Shown: positions 8,563-16,627, counted from the first letter of the stretch. The stretch is 64,000 nt of DNA from Nitrospirota bacterium (GCA_021825295.1 JAKAHV010000007.1:49279-113278); one strand, 5' to 3'. Program-made: numbers and translations. The notes: generated from the letters alone by a model not told the origin.

Positions 8563-8578
8563 AGCAATTTTTATACCC
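8563..8578 (-). promoter_or_regulatory. Sigma-54-type promoter (-24/-12) for peptide-NHL-TTR operon
   Basis: On the minus strand the sequence GGGTATAAAAATTGCT matches the TGGCACG-N4-TTGCW consensus with the required GG-N10-GC spacing. It lies 66 bp upstream of the peptide start. The same core with a TATG or CATG block and AAATTGC recurs before other cassettes. An activator-like dyad pair lies 120-185 bp upstream at 8701-8748. Confidence 0.7.
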
Positions 8579-8700
8579 AAAGGGGGCAGCCTTGCCTTTG
8601 ACGATCAAGCCCGTATCATATTTCAAATAGGCAAGCCCTTTTAAAAATATATATAATTTTTAAATTTTAAAATTTAAAAATTATTAAAATTGCTGAATAT

Positions 8701-8748
8701 GTGCCAAATGTCACTGATTTCAAATTCAATGAGTGCCATATGGCGCAC
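8701..8748. promoter_or_regulatory. Two activator-site dyads upstream of sigma-54-type promoter
   Basis: GTGCCAAATGTCAC (8701-8714) and GTGCCATATGGCGCAC (8733-8748) are imperfect dyads of the same form as those at 33666-33711, 46381-46427 and 50948-50992. Spacing from the -24 element is typical for enhancer sites of an NtrC-type activator. The rest of 8590-9042 is very AT-rich around 8640-8690 and holds no gene that I can support. Confidence 0.6.
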
Positions 8749-9042
8749 TGTAACAATATATTTTTCTACCGTAGCGGGTTGAACCTGGCAGTTGCCTGGC
8801 GCAGATTCTGTCCGGCGCAAAAATATAACTTTACGGATTCCGCGCATTGACTTGCGGCATTCCTGGAATTCATGCGGTGTCGGATTGCTTTACGGTTTGA
8901 ATGGAAAAGTTTACAAAATCTTTAATGCCGGCAGCGATGATACGTGCTACAATTGGAATCACAAGGCTATGACATGCCCCGTGTTTTTTCGGCGAATGAG
9001 AACAAATCCCCTTATTAACATCTGCCGCGGGAATACCGCGGA

Positions 9043-9801
9043 ATGGGCTACCGAATAGGGATGCTTGCCGGCTACAGGATAACGCGGCCCGAGGAGGCCG
9101 GGCGCTTCAGGGCCGACCTTGTGCAGATATCCGTTTACCGGGGGATGGAGGGAAACCCGGAGCGTGTCGAGGCCTGCGCCCATGCGTGCATGGGGATAGG
9201 CCGCCCCTATGTAATCCATCCGGTGAACTATTCGCTTCTGGACGAGGACCCGCAGACGCTCTCGGACCTGAAGGCCATGGCCAGATGGTCCGATCTCGGG
9301 TTCATACTCCACGATGAAGCCACAGCCGGTGGCGGGAGGGTAAGCGGAAGGCTGGCTGAAACGCTTCGAAAAAATCTGGACGAGCTTAAAAGCCTTGTCC
9401 CTGTTTCCATTGAAGACGCCGTCAACGTAAGGGACATCCTCTGGTTCTGGAAGAATTTCGCCGATTCCGTCACTCTGGATGTGGGGCACCTTGAGGCCGC
9501 CGGGATCGATTCTGTGGAGTTTGTAAAAAAACTGGATGCCGGGACCATGGGGAAGATCGATTTTGTCCACATGCACAGAAAGTACCGCTTCAGGGGGGGG
9601 CTGGTGGACCACTGGCCGCTTGTGCCGGGCTGCCGTGAGCTTGCCGCATTGAGGGAGCTGCTGAAATCCAGGCGCGATGTCCGGGCGATACTGGAGCTTA
9701 ACGAGGACGAGACCGAAGACAACCTGAAACTGCTTTATGCCCTCGACGAGGAATCACGTCTTTTCCGGGAATCCAGGCTCAGCGGGCCGGAGCCCATGTG
9801 A
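9043..9801 (+). CDS. TIM-barrel protein, sugar isomerase/endonuclease IV-like
   Basis: This 252-residue protein has the pattern of the xylose-isomerase-like TIM barrel superfamily: strands ending in L-V-Q-I-S-V, Y-V-I-H-P-V-N-Y, V-S-I-E-D-A, V-T-L-D-V-G-H-L-E, F-V-H-M-H-R and A-I-L-E-L-N-E. The His, Glu and Asp at strand ends fit a metal-binding barrel. No strong ribosome site precedes ATG 9043; ATG 9061 is an alternative. The substrate cannot be predicted. The 3' end overlaps the convergent DoxX gene by 67 bp. Confidence 0.6.
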   Translation: MGYRIGMLAGYRITRPEEAGRFRADLVQISVYRGMEGNPERVEACAHACMGIGRPYVIHPVNYSLLDEDPQTLSDLKAMARWSDLGFILHDEATAGGGRVSGRLAETLRKNLDELKSLVPVSIEDAVNVRDILWFWKNFADSVTLDVGHLEAAGIDSVEFVKKLDAGTMGKIDFVHMHRKYRFRGGLVDHWPLVPGCRELAALRELLKSRRDVRAILELNEDETEDNLKLLYALDEESRLFRESRLSGPEPM

Positions 9802-10145
9802 GTGATCATGAGGGCCGCCCCAAGCATGGAGAGGTTTTTCATGAAGTTTATCTGCTGTACCTGCGCCTGGACGGGGTCGGCGATGGCCCAGAAATTATGG
9901 ATCATGATCGTAACAGGCACAAGGAATATGATGATGAGCCAGGCCCCGAGCCTGGCCTTGTAGCCAAGAAGGATGCTGAGCGCCCCGAGAAAGGCGATTA
10001 TCCCGGAGACAGGCACTGCCAGGGGCGCGAACGGCACCCCCTTTGCCGCGGCATAGGAAATGGTCCGGGCCGTGAAGTGACCGGGCGCGGAGATCAGGAA
10101 TATGGAGGCGTAAAGGATTCTGCCGGGCAGTACGAGGTATTTCAT
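9735..10145 (-). CDS. DoxX family membrane protein
   Basis: This 136-residue protein has four hydrophobic segments and the DoxX/SURF4-like layout: G-R-I-L-Y-A-S-I-F-L-I-S-A near the N-terminus, then G-V-P-F-A-P-L-A-V-P-V-S-G-I-I-A-F-L-G-A, G-Y-K-A-R-L-G-A-W-L-I-I-I-F-L-V-P and a final N-F-M-K-N-L-S-M-L-G-A-A-L segment. DoxX-like proteins are small inner-membrane proteins, some linked to thiosulfate oxidation or redox stress. No specific role can be inferred here. Confidence 0.85.
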   Translation of the reverse strand: MKYLVLPGRILYASIFLISAPGHFTARTISYAAAKGVPFAPLAVPVSGIIAFLGALSILLGYKARLGAWLIIIFLVPVTIMIHNFWAIADPVQAQVQQINFMKNLSMLGAALMITHMGSGPLSLDSRKRRDSSSRA

Positions 10146-10270
10146 TGCGGTCTTCCTTTTTCAGCCGGGATCCGTTGATTTACACCTGAAGTATATACCG
10201 GGTGCCGGGGACGCGCAACATCGTTTCCGGCGGGGTTAACGCACTTGCCGGGGGCAGCCTGATGCCACTA

Positions 10271-10447
10271 GAACCTATCTCAAAATTGATTTTGAAGCGA
10301 AAGAGAAAAGAAATCGCGGCAGACAAGGAGGAAAGGGGAAATCGCCCGGAGGCGCAGCAGCGCTGCGTTGAGGACGATTTTCCCTGTATGACGCCGTATG
10401 CCACGATTTCGGCCGCTTGCAGCCGGAAGCGATTTTGAGATAGGTTC
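10271..10447. mobile_element. MITE-like element, 177 bp
   Basis: Perfect 16-bp terminal inverted repeats (GAACCTATCTCAAAAT at 10271-10286 and its complement at 10432-10447) bound a 177-bp sequence with no coding capacity. TA dinucleotides flank both ends (10269-10270 and 10448-10449), which fits a TA target-site duplication. The element lies 31 bp upstream of the quinone oxidoreductase gene. Mobilisation by a transposase in trans is inferred; none is present in the window. Confidence 0.75.
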
Positions 10448-10477
10448 TAATGAAAATTGCGGGGGTGAAAAGAAAAG

Positions 10478-11449
10478 ATGAAGGCTATCGTGATCAGAAG
10501 TTACGGCGAAGCGGATGTGCTGAGGCTCTCGGTTTCCGAGCCCAAACCCCGTCCGGGGGCGGGGCAGGCCCTCATCAGGATCCATGCCGCGGGCATAAAC
10601 TTTGTGGATATTTACCAGCGGCGGGGCGCCTATCCGGTGGCCCTGCCTTTCATACCGGGCCTGGAGGCCTCCGGCGTGGTGGAGGAGGCCGGAGAAAATG
10701 CCGCCGAGGTCCGCCCCGGGGACCGCGTGGCCTATACCGGCCATCTTGGAAGCTACAGCGAATACACGGCCATTGAAGCCGGAAAGCTGATCGCGCTTCC
10801 AGCGGACATGTCTTTTGAGCAGGCGGCGGCATTTCCGCTCCAGGGGATGACGGCGCATTATCTTATTCACGAATTTCGCAGGCCCGGGCCGGGCGATACG
10901 GTCCTTGTCCATGCCGCCGCGGGAGGCGTGGGCCGCCTCCTGGTGCAGTGGGCGAAACATCTGGGCGCGATGGTCATCGGGACCGTCTCGACCGAGGAGA
11001 AGGCCGCTGTCGCAAGGGAGGCGGGCGCGGACCACGTGGTCCTGTATACAAGGCAGGATTTCGCCGCCGAGACGAAGCGCATCACGGGCGGGCGGGGCGC
11101 TACCCTCATCCTTGACGGCGTGGGGAAAAGCACGTTCCAGGCGGACCTGGACGCCGTGGCCCTGCGGGGCCATATCGTCATATTCGGCGCCGCAAGCGGA
11201 CCGGCCGACCCCATGCCGCCCAATTCCCTCATGCCGAAATCGATTTCGGTGTCGGGCGGAAGCCTGGTGAATTTTACGGCCAGCCGCGAAGACCTTCTAC
11301 GGCGCGCGGGCGATGTCCTTTCGGCAATAAAGGCCGGCTGGCTGAAGCTGAAGATCGACCGGGTGCTGCCGCTTGAGGAGGCGGCGGAGGCCCACCGTCT
11401 CCTTGAGGGCAGAAAGACAACGGGCAAGGTCATACTGAAGGTGGCCTGA
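10478..11449 (+). CDS. NADPH:quinone oxidoreductase, zeta-crystallin type
   Basis: This 323-residue enzyme belongs to the zinc-independent medium-chain dehydrogenase/reductase family that reduces quinones with NADPH. Visible features are the N-terminal GroES-like domain (G-I-N-F-V-D-I-Y-Q-R-R-G-A-Y-P), P-G-L-E-A-S-G-V-V, and the Rossmann motif H-A-A-A-G-G-V-G-R-L-L-V-Q-W-A (residues about 142-156). Length is normal for Qor. It is transcribed together with the polynucleotide kinase-like gene 10 bp downstream. Confidence 0.9.
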   Translation: MKAIVIRSYGEADVLRLSVSEPKPRPGAGQALIRIHAAGINFVDIYQRRGAYPVALPFIPGLEASGVVEEAGENAAEVRPGDRVAYTGHLGSYSEYTAIEAGKLIALPADMSFEQAAAFPLQGMTAHYLIHEFRRPGPGDTVLVHAAAGGVGRLLVQWAKHLGAMVIGTVSTEEKAAVAREAGADHVVLYTRQDFAAETKRITGGRGATLILDGVGKSTFQADLDAVALRGHIVIFGAASGPADPMPPNSLMPKSISVSGGSLVNFTASREDLLRRAGDVLSAIKAGWLKLKIDRVLPLEEAAEAHRLLEGRKTTGKVILKVA

Positions 11450-11459
11450 CCCTTTTTGG

Positions 11460-12338
11460 ATGGAGATAATCCCCGCTAAAGGATGGGAGCGCCTTGTCCG
11501 GTCGCTGCTGAGGCGCAAGGGCACGGCCATTTTGCTTGGCGCTTCCGACTCGGGCAAGTCCACACTGGCCAGGTACCTCATCGAAAACCTTTTGAAAAAA
11601 TCCGCAAGCGTCTGCCTTGTGGACTCGGATGTGGGCCAATCGTCGCTCGGGCTGCCGGCAACTATCACGTCAAAAATTTTCAGAAAGCCCCCGGACCTTG
11701 CCCGTTTCAGGCCGGAGGCCATGTTTTTTATCGGGACGTCGAACCCCGCAAAAAGCATTACCCGGATGATATGCGGGACGGGCAGGATGGCCGCCCGGTG
11801 CATGCGAAGAAGGGCGGATGTTATCCTCGTCGACACAACGGGGCTCATAAGCGGATGGGCGGGCAGGGCGCTTAAACTGGGGAAGCTCCGCCTCCTTAAA
11901 CCGGAGCATATCATCGCGATTGAAAAAAACGGGGAGCTGGAGCACATACTCTCCGCCCTGAAGGCGGAGGGCCTCGGGGGCGCGCTTCGCCGTATGAGGC
12001 CGTCTAATCTTGCGCGCACGACCGGCAGGAGGCAGCGCATAAGCTACCGGGAGGGGAAGTTCAGGGAGTATTTCAGGGGGGCGGATACGATGAAACTCTT
12101 GCCCGGCGGGGTGCGCCTGTCCCGCGGTGGAAGGCCGTTTGACCTCACTGGCGGCGAAGCGCAGCCTGGATGCCTGGTCGGACTTGGCAGGGGCGAAGAT
12201 ACCCTCGGGCTTGGGATTTTCAGGGGGGCGGACCCCTCCGGGGTACTCGTAAAGACGCCTCTTCCGCCTGGCATGGTGAAAAGGGTTGACAGTATATCTT
12301 TCGGCGAGATGACGATTGAGGATGGGGGCGGGGATTGA
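11460..12338 (+). CDS. Clp1/Grc3-type polynucleotide 5'-hydroxyl kinase-like protein
   Basis: The 292-residue protein carries a P-loop G-A-S-D-S-G-K-S-T at residues 28-36, followed by V-D-S-D-V-G-Q-S-S-L-G-L-P. This D-x-D-x-G-Q pattern is the signature of the Clp1/Grc3/NOL9 RNA 5'-kinase family, which phosphorylates 5'-OH ends of RNA. A Walker-B-like I-L-V-D-T-T-G-L-I-S-G follows near residue 122. The last 90 residues look like the beta-rich C-terminal domain of archaeal members. Bacterial members are rather rare and their substrates are not established. Confidence 0.75.
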   Translation: MEIIPAKGWERLVRSLLRRKGTAILLGASDSGKSTLARYLIENLLKKSASVCLVDSDVGQSSLGLPATITSKIFRKPPDLARFRPEAMFFIGTSNPAKSITRMICGTGRMAARCMRRRADVILVDTTGLISGWAGRALKLGKLRLLKPEHIIAIEKNGELEHILSALKAEGLGGALRRMRPSNLARTTGRRQRISYREGKFREYFRGADTMKLLPGGVRLSRGGRPFDLTGGEAQPGCLVGLGRGEDTLGLGIFRGADPSGVLVKTPLPPGMVKRVDSISFGEMTIEDGGGD

Positions 12339-12426
12339 GGGGAACGGGCCAAAGGCGGCGCGGATTTGATTCTGAATGGCCGGTGCGGTAAAATAACACT
12401 TCTGCGAGATGCCAAGCAGTCTTTAA

Positions 12427-12498
12427 GCCGGGGTAGCTCAGTGGCAGAGCAGCTGATTCGTAATCAGCAGGTCGTGGGTTCAACCCCCATCCCCGGCT
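12427..12498 (+). tRNA. tRNA-Thr (anticodon CGT)
   Basis: The 72-nt sequence folds as a complete cloverleaf: acceptor GCCGGGG/CCCCGGC, D-arm with GCTC and AGTGGCAGA, anticodon stem GCTGA/TCAGC with loop TTCGTAA (anticodon CGT), T-arm GTGGG-TTCAACC-CCCAT. CCA is not encoded. Its 3' 42 nt are repeated exactly at 14103-14144, so the gene is an integration target. Confidence 0.95.
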
Positions 12499-12633
12499 CT
12501 TTTAAATCAAGGAATTACAGCTTCTAGGTACTGCTTGCCACCTCAAAATTGTGCAGTAGAGCGTCTGTTGAGCGCCCTTCTTTTAGTATGTCCGTACAGT
12601 TTCAGTCCTGCTGAAAATTGACTATAATACACA

Positions 12634-13260
12634 ATGATTTTCGAGAACCTGTCATCCTATCGCCGGACAATTTATGCGTCCGAACAGAAAGTGAAGTGCA
12701 TAGGCATAAGCGACGGGGTAATGCTTTACGCCGCGGACATTCAGCATGGCGGCAAGCAGGACCGCGTTTTCGTGTCTCTTGCTTCAAATGAGCCGCCGGA
12801 ACAGCTTTGGTGGTTGAGTGTCGATGGTATCTGGCGGCCAAAGGAAGATCGAACGGATGCCGGTTTGCGCTTATTGCCCGAGGACAAAGTTGAAACATTC
12901 CGAGTGGCCGAGCCGGCGGCGGACTGGCTCGTTCATCCTAAATACAAGCTGCCTTCTCACTGTTTCGCGTATGTCGGGAACGCAGCCGATGTAAAGACGT
13001 GGAAACTTCCTTACCTCCTTGCAGACGGCAGCGCGGATACGAAGCGTCTTCCCAAGGCCATACAGGCGATCTTGAGCAATTACCGCGGCGAAAAGGTCTC
13101 CGGCCTGGATGAAAAGGCAATACCGGACGTGCTTGTCAGGTTGGCCCGCGTGGCCGTAAAGCTGGGGAAGATGCCGCATCAGTGCGGAGAGCCCGCGCCG
13201 GTTTATGCGCAGTTGGCGGATGTGCTTGAGCAATTAGGAAAGACAAAAGATATTTTATAA
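12634..13260 (+). CDS. Hypothetical protein in tRNA-Thr island
   Basis: This is a 208-residue protein that I do not recognise with certainty. The C-terminal half (W-K-L-P-Y-L-L-A-D-G-S-A-D-x-K-R-L-P-K-A-I-Q-A-I-L-S-N-Y-R-G) resembles a small domain seen in phage and mobile-element proteins, possibly DUF6582-like. The region after it, about 130-208, is helical and includes I-P-D-V-L-V-R-L-A-R-V-A. No signal peptide or membrane segment is present. As the largest gene of the island it is likely cargo or a phage remnant. Confidence 0.6.
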   Translation: MIFENLSSYRRTIYASEQKVKCIGISDGVMLYAADIQHGGKQDRVFVSLASNEPPEQLWWLSVDGIWRPKEDRTDAGLRLLPEDKVETFRVAEPAADWLVHPKYKLPSHCFAYVGNAADVKTWKLPYLLADGSADTKRLPKAIQAILSNYRGEKVSGLDEKAIPDVLVRLARVAVKLGKMPHQCGEPAPVYAQLADVLEQLGKTKDIL

Positions 13261-13482
13261 TGAGTATGGAAGATATTTTATATGACGCGTTTAAAATATG
13301 GAATAAGGCTTGTAATCAGGCCGGGGTTAAGATGCTACGCCAAGAGATTTGAGGCATAAAGCCATTCTTTTCCAGTTTCCGAAGTTGCCCTTAAAAGGCA
13401 AAGAGAGATTCAGGATAAATTAGAGAGTTTTCTTGATGGGGCGAAAACAATACGGGTGAAAATGGAGCGGGAGACTAAATAA
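13260..13482 (+). pseudogene. Gene scraps between island genes
   Basis: A 30-codon frame starting MSMEDILYDAFKIW (13260-13352) is followed by a separate open stretch ending in V-S-E-V-A-L-K-R-Q-R-E-I-Q-D-K-L-E-S-F and a TAA at 13480-13482, without a start codon. They look like broken remains of one or two genes. Parent families are not recognised. Confidence 0.35.
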
Positions 13483-13554
13483 ATGAAGATAAACTTAAAG
13501 CCCAAAAATTGATTTGGGCCGGTAAAGTGCGAATATTAATAATAGAGCAGCAAA

Positions 13555-13749
13555 ATGAAAATTCGTGATGTTATAAAGCTTATAAAGGCGGACGGATGGT
13601 ATATTGTCCATACAAAAGGCAGTCATAGGCAATATAAGCATCCTGTGAAATCAGGCAGGGTGACAATTGCGGGTCATCCCAATGATGTCCTGGCCCCTGG
13701 AACCCTGAACAGCATCTTGAAACAGGCAAAATTGAAGGAGGTAAAATAA
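13555..13749 (+). CDS. hicA: HicA family mRNA interferase toxin
   Basis: This 64-residue protein has the HicA double-stranded-RNA-binding-like fold. The diagnostic G-S-H-R-Q-Y-K-H-P motif at about residues 21-29 holds the catalytic His. An N-terminal helix (M-K-I-R-D-V-I-K-L-I-K-A-D-G-W) and a V-T-I-A-G-H-P-N-D strand follow the family. HicA cleaves mRNA and is neutralised by HicB, encoded directly downstream. Confidence 0.93.
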   Translation: MKIRDVIKLIKADGWYIVHTKGSHRQYKHPVKSGRVTIAGHPNDVLAPGTLNSILKQAKLKEVK

Positions 13750-13962
13750 ATGCGTCGTTTTCTTATTGTGATCGAGAGGGCAGAAAACAATTATTCGGCC
13801 TATTCGCCGGACCTTCCGGGCTGTGTGGCAACAGGAGCTACACGGGAGGAAGTCGAAAAAAATATGCATGAGGCATTAAAAATGCATATCGATGGATTAT
13901 TAGAGGATAAGCAGCCTATCCCTGAAAGTCATTCTTTTGCGGAATATGTGGCGGTCGAATAG
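13750..13962 (+). CDS. hicB: HicB family antitoxin
   Basis: This 70-residue protein matches the HicB partial RNase H fold: F-L-I-V-I-E-R-A-E-N-N-Y-S-A-Y-S-P-D-L-P-G-C-V-A-T-G-A-T-R-E-E-V. No C-terminal DNA-binding domain follows, so it is the short HicB form. The start codon directly follows the hicA stop, giving a toxin-first operon as usual for hicAB. The following 13963-14102 holds no gene that I can support. Confidence 0.93.
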   Translation: MRRFLIVIERAENNYSAYSPDLPGCVATGATREEVEKNMHEALKMHIDGLLEDKQPIPESHSFAEYVAVE

Positions 13963-14102
13963 AAATTGTTCCTTTCAACTTTCAAAGTGAAGATGCTTAT
14001 TTTCTTTGGGGATTATCGAGGTATGAAAATATATTATTGGGGCGGCCATGTTGCTAAATAAGCTTTAATGTAAGGGCACTTACTAACGGGAATGATAGAC
14101 CC

Positions 14103-14144
14103 TTCGTAATCAGCAGGTCGTGGGTTCAACCCCCATCCCCGGCT
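14103..14144 (+). repeat. Duplicated tRNA-Thr 3' end (att-like)
   Basis: These 42 bp are identical to positions 12457-12498, covering the anticodon loop to the discriminator base of tRNA-Thr. The copy lacks the 5' half and cannot be a functional tRNA. It marks the distal end of the hicAB mini-island. From 14145 to 14354 there is only AT-rich non-coding sequence leading to the antitoxin gene. Confidence 0.85.
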
Positions 14145-14354
14145 TTATTAAATAAAATAAGTACTTAGACGTTTTAAGCGTCCTGCTCAATTCTCCTTTT
14201 TGACCTGCTGATTATACTAACCGTGACGAAACTGTGACAATGAGAAATGTAACTTCTTGAAAGTTCGAGAAAAAACTGAATTATTAATATCTTGCATTAA
14301 ATGCCATTTGTCATTAAAATAAAGTCAAAAGACATGAAAAAGGAGTTTTGTTAG

Positions 14355-14828
14355 ATGAATACCACTCGGGCTTACGAAACTGATGAAATAAAGAAAAAGA
14401 TTATCGCAACGCTTGGGCTTAAAGATTCGGAGCTTAGGCTGAAGGAAAAAGACAAGGGAATGCTGGCCTTTGATGCCATTATCAGGAAAGGTATTCCTTA
14501 TTCCAAGGTCCGGCTCGTAAAGGCCGCTTTAAAGCTAACAGATAATGAATTCGCGGATTATCTGGGCATAAGCCTGAGGACATTACAGAGGAAACGGGAT
14601 TCTCACAAGGCGCTCTCAATTCCGGAGAGCGATCGGCTTTACCGCATGGCAAAGATATATGCCCTTGCCGTTATAGTGCTTGAGGATGAGGAAATGGCAC
14701 AGAAATGGCTGCACAGGCCGCAGAGGGGCCTGGGAGGGAAGGTGCCGATCCATGTTATACAGACAGAAGCTGGCGCGCAGGAAGTCGAGGACCTGCTTGA
14801 AAAAATAGAATTTGGGGTCCTTGTTTAG
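14355..14828 (+). CDS. Xre/MbcA/ParS-type antitoxin (DUF2384)
   Basis: This 157-residue protein combines an Xre-like helix-turn-helix (A-L-K-L-T-D-N-E-F-A-D-Y-L-G-I-S-L-R-T-L-Q-R-K-R, about residues 56-80) with the C-terminal toxin-binding DUF2384 domain (S-D-R-L-Y-R-M-A-K-I-Y-A-L-A, W-L-H-R-P-Q-R-G-L-G-G-K-V-P). An AAGGAG ribosome site precedes the ATG. Its stop overlaps the RES toxin start (TAGTG). Autoregulation of the operon is known for the family. Confidence 0.92.
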   Translation: MNTTRAYETDEIKKKIIATLGLKDSELRLKEKDKGMLAFDAIIRKGIPYSKVRLVKAALKLTDNEFADYLGISLRTLQRKRDSHKALSIPESDRLYRMAKIYALAVIVLEDEEMAQKWLHRPQRGLGGKVPIHVIQTEAGAQEVEDLLEKIEFGVLV

Positions 14829-15295
14829 TGTTTTGCTGGCGCATAGCCAAAAAGAAATACGCGAATTCTGCTTTTGATGGAGAAGGGGCCAGGAGAAAGG
14901 GCGGGCGGTGGACGCCAAAAGGGTTCCCCGCCGTTTATACAGCCCAAACCGAATCGCTGGCCGCGCTAGAGCAATTTGTCCAACTCGGGGATGAAGGGCA
15001 GAGAATCCGGTTTGTCTGCTTCAAAGTGGAAATTCCGGATGGGCTGGTTATAAAAGAAATCGACCTTGCCTCCTTGCCGGATAACTGGAGAGATACCCCT
15101 GCACCGGATAGTTTGAAGGCCTACGGGTTTGAATGGCTTACGAAGGCGCAGAGTGTTTTGCTAAAAGTGCCTTCAGCCCTGATATCCTCGGAATGCAATT
15201 TTATCCTGAATCCCCTCCACCCCGATTTCAAAAAAATTAAGATATCCGCCCCTGAGAAGTTCTGTTATGACCCGCGCATGTGGAAGGAGGAATAG
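14828..15295 (+). CDS. RES domain toxin
   Basis: This 155-residue protein begins at GTG overlapping the antitoxin stop. It contains the RES-domain pattern C-W-R-I, G-E-G-A-R-R-K-G-G-R-W-T-P-K-G-F-P-A-V-Y-T-A, S-L-A-A-L-E, and late I-S-S-E-C-N-F-I-L-N-P-L-H-P-D-F. The name comes from conserved Arg, Glu and Ser residues. RES toxins degrade or modify NAD+ in cells. The gene pair is intact and adjacent to an island, as toxin-antitoxin pairs often are. Confidence 0.92.
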   Translation: MFCWRIAKKKYANSAFDGEGARRKGGRWTPKGFPAVYTAQTESLAALEQFVQLGDEGQRIRFVCFKVEIPDGLVIKEIDLASLPDNWRDTPAPDSLKAYGFEWLTKAQSVLLKVPSALISSECNFILNPLHPDFKKIKISAPEKFCYDPRMWKEE

Positions 15296-15411
15296 CAGCC
15301 CTTCATACTTTCATGATGAAATAACCTTATTGTTGATCAATTGCTTTTTTCAAGTGACCAAAGCCCGAAGCTGCGGCAGGCCATCCGGCGTAAAATGCAA
15401 TGTGCGTAATG

Positions 15412-15491
15412 GCAGCCACATAGACGAGGTGGCGGAGATCCTGGGAGTGGCCAAGGCAACAATCTACTCCTGGAAAGTTCTTCCTTCGTGA
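15412..15491 (+). pseudogene. Excisionase-like helix-turn-helix fragment
   Basis: In frame one can read S-H-I-D-E-V-A-E-I-L-G-V-A-K-A-T-I-Y-S-W-K, the core of an excisionase/MerR-like helix-turn-helix (helix_turn_helix_17 type), ending at TGA 15489-15491 with no proper start. It is probably the remains of an excisionase gene and fits an old mobile element next to the tRNA island. The stretch 15492-15705 has a small hairpin (AAGGGT/ACCCTT near 15549) and no gene. Confidence 0.5.
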
Positions 15492-15705
15492 GGCCGTTTT
15501 TAATAATTTTCCCATATTAACTCCTGTTAGTGCTATTGGCTGCCGTGACAAAAAGGGTTCCAGAAAGACCCTTTCGTATAGAGAAACATATAAATAAACA
15601 CTATCACAACTGTTTGATTTTTTTAATTTTTTGGCAAAATTTGGTATTTTCCAAGCACTTGCAAATCCCGCCAAAACCATTCGTAATCAGGCCCTCTTTG
15701 TTTCA

Positions 15706-16260
15706 TTAGCGCTGCGTCTTGCTCCGGGAGGGTTTGGACCTGATCAATCCGTACTGAAGGGCAAAGCCCAGAGCCGAGAGAAGGACAAACAGCACGGAAT
15801 ACACCCTGCCCGCAAGCCCAAGCGCCTGCAGAATCAGGTCCGCCCCCAGAAGGGATGAAAGCACGGTCAACGCAAAGTCGAAGGCCATGCTCATCAGGAC
15901 CGCTCCGATTATGCCGCCCGCGACAAGTATCGCCAGGTGGTGCTGATGAACGGCTATTCCGAATGTGCTCAGAAGCTTGGGAAGAAGCCGCCAGCCCGCC
16001 AGAAACCCTCCCGCCGCTATGGCAATCTTCTGCAGGGAAACAGCCAGCAGCGCGCCCATCAGGCCTATGGCCAGCGCGATGATTATGGCCTCGTTATAGG
16101 GCTGGCGGGGAAGCATCTGCCTGACAAAATCGAAGCCCACGATAAAGCCCACCACGCCGACAAACAGCCAGAAGAGCCTGCGCCCCATGGTGAGCAGGAT
16201 TACTCCCAACGCAAATCCTGCCAGCGGTATTTTCAGCCCTAGGATTTCCAGTTTCATCAT
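15706..16260 (-). CDS. Multi-pass membrane protein, DUF4203-like
   Basis: This 184-residue protein has about seven hydrophobic segments separated by short loops and Gly-rich turns (G-R-R-L-F-W-L-F-V-G-V-V-G-F-I-V-G, A-L-A-I-G-L-M-G-A-L-L-A-V, L-V-A-G-G-I-I-G-A-V-L). This resembles the TMEM198/DUF4203 family of integral membrane proteins of unknown function. It stands alone. The 360 bp upstream (16261-16627) hold no recognisable gene. Confidence 0.7.
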   Translation of the reverse strand: MMKLEILGLKIPLAGFALGVILLTMGRRLFWLFVGVVGFIVGFDFVRQMLPRQPYNEAIIIALAIGLMGALLAVSLQKIAIAAGGFLAGWRLLPKLLSTFGIAVHQHHLAILVAGGIIGAVLMSMAFDFALTVLSSLLGADLILQALGLAGRVYSVLFVLLSALGFALQYGLIRSKPSRSKTQR

Positions 16261-16627
16261 TTTAATAATCCCCTATCCTTTGGATCGCTCCCCAAAAAGA
16301 CCGATGCCGTCCGATATTCTAACAAATAGGCGTCAACCGGATGTGTGACAAGCGTGAATGGGGGCGCGAGGCCGCCGGTCAGGATTCGCCTTGCTGCTTG
16401 CCGTAGGCGCTTTAACGCATTGAAATTACAAGATAAAAAGCCATGCGGGGGTTCCCGCGGGCGGATCGGGGGATTTCCCGGCGGTATATGTAAGTTATTT
16501 GTAAACATTCATCTGATAGATTATTACCGGTCGTATTGGGCAAACATGGCCGCTTTTTTAGGGGGCCGGTTTTTGTATGGACCGGTGTTAGAGCGCAGGG
16601 GCGCGCTGCGGAAGGGGGGGCGTGTCC

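Larger units (their letters stand above)
12457..14144 (+). mobile_element. Mini genomic island inserted at tRNA-Thr
   Basis: A 42-bp direct repeat of the tRNA 3' part (12457-12498 and 14103-14144) bounds about 1.65 kb of sequence with lower GC than its surroundings. Cargo is a hypothetical protein, gene scraps and a hicAB toxin-antitoxin pair. No integrase remains, so it is a decayed island or one moved in trans. An exact copy of a tRNA end is the standard footprint of tyrosine-recombinase integration. Confidence 0.75.

Noticed and set aside
8290..8601. A 103-codon plus-strand frame across the first peptide gene
   Set aside because: No ribosome site or conserved motif; the minus-strand peptide, hairpin and promoter explain the region better.
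10280..11173. 297-codon minus-strand frame over the MITE and the quinone reductase gene
   Set aside because: It spans the mobile element and runs antisense to a clear Qor; no family features.
13260..13352. 30-codon frame after the island hypothetical gene as a real small protein
   Set aside because: No ribosome site, and the following frame without a start suggests gene debris.
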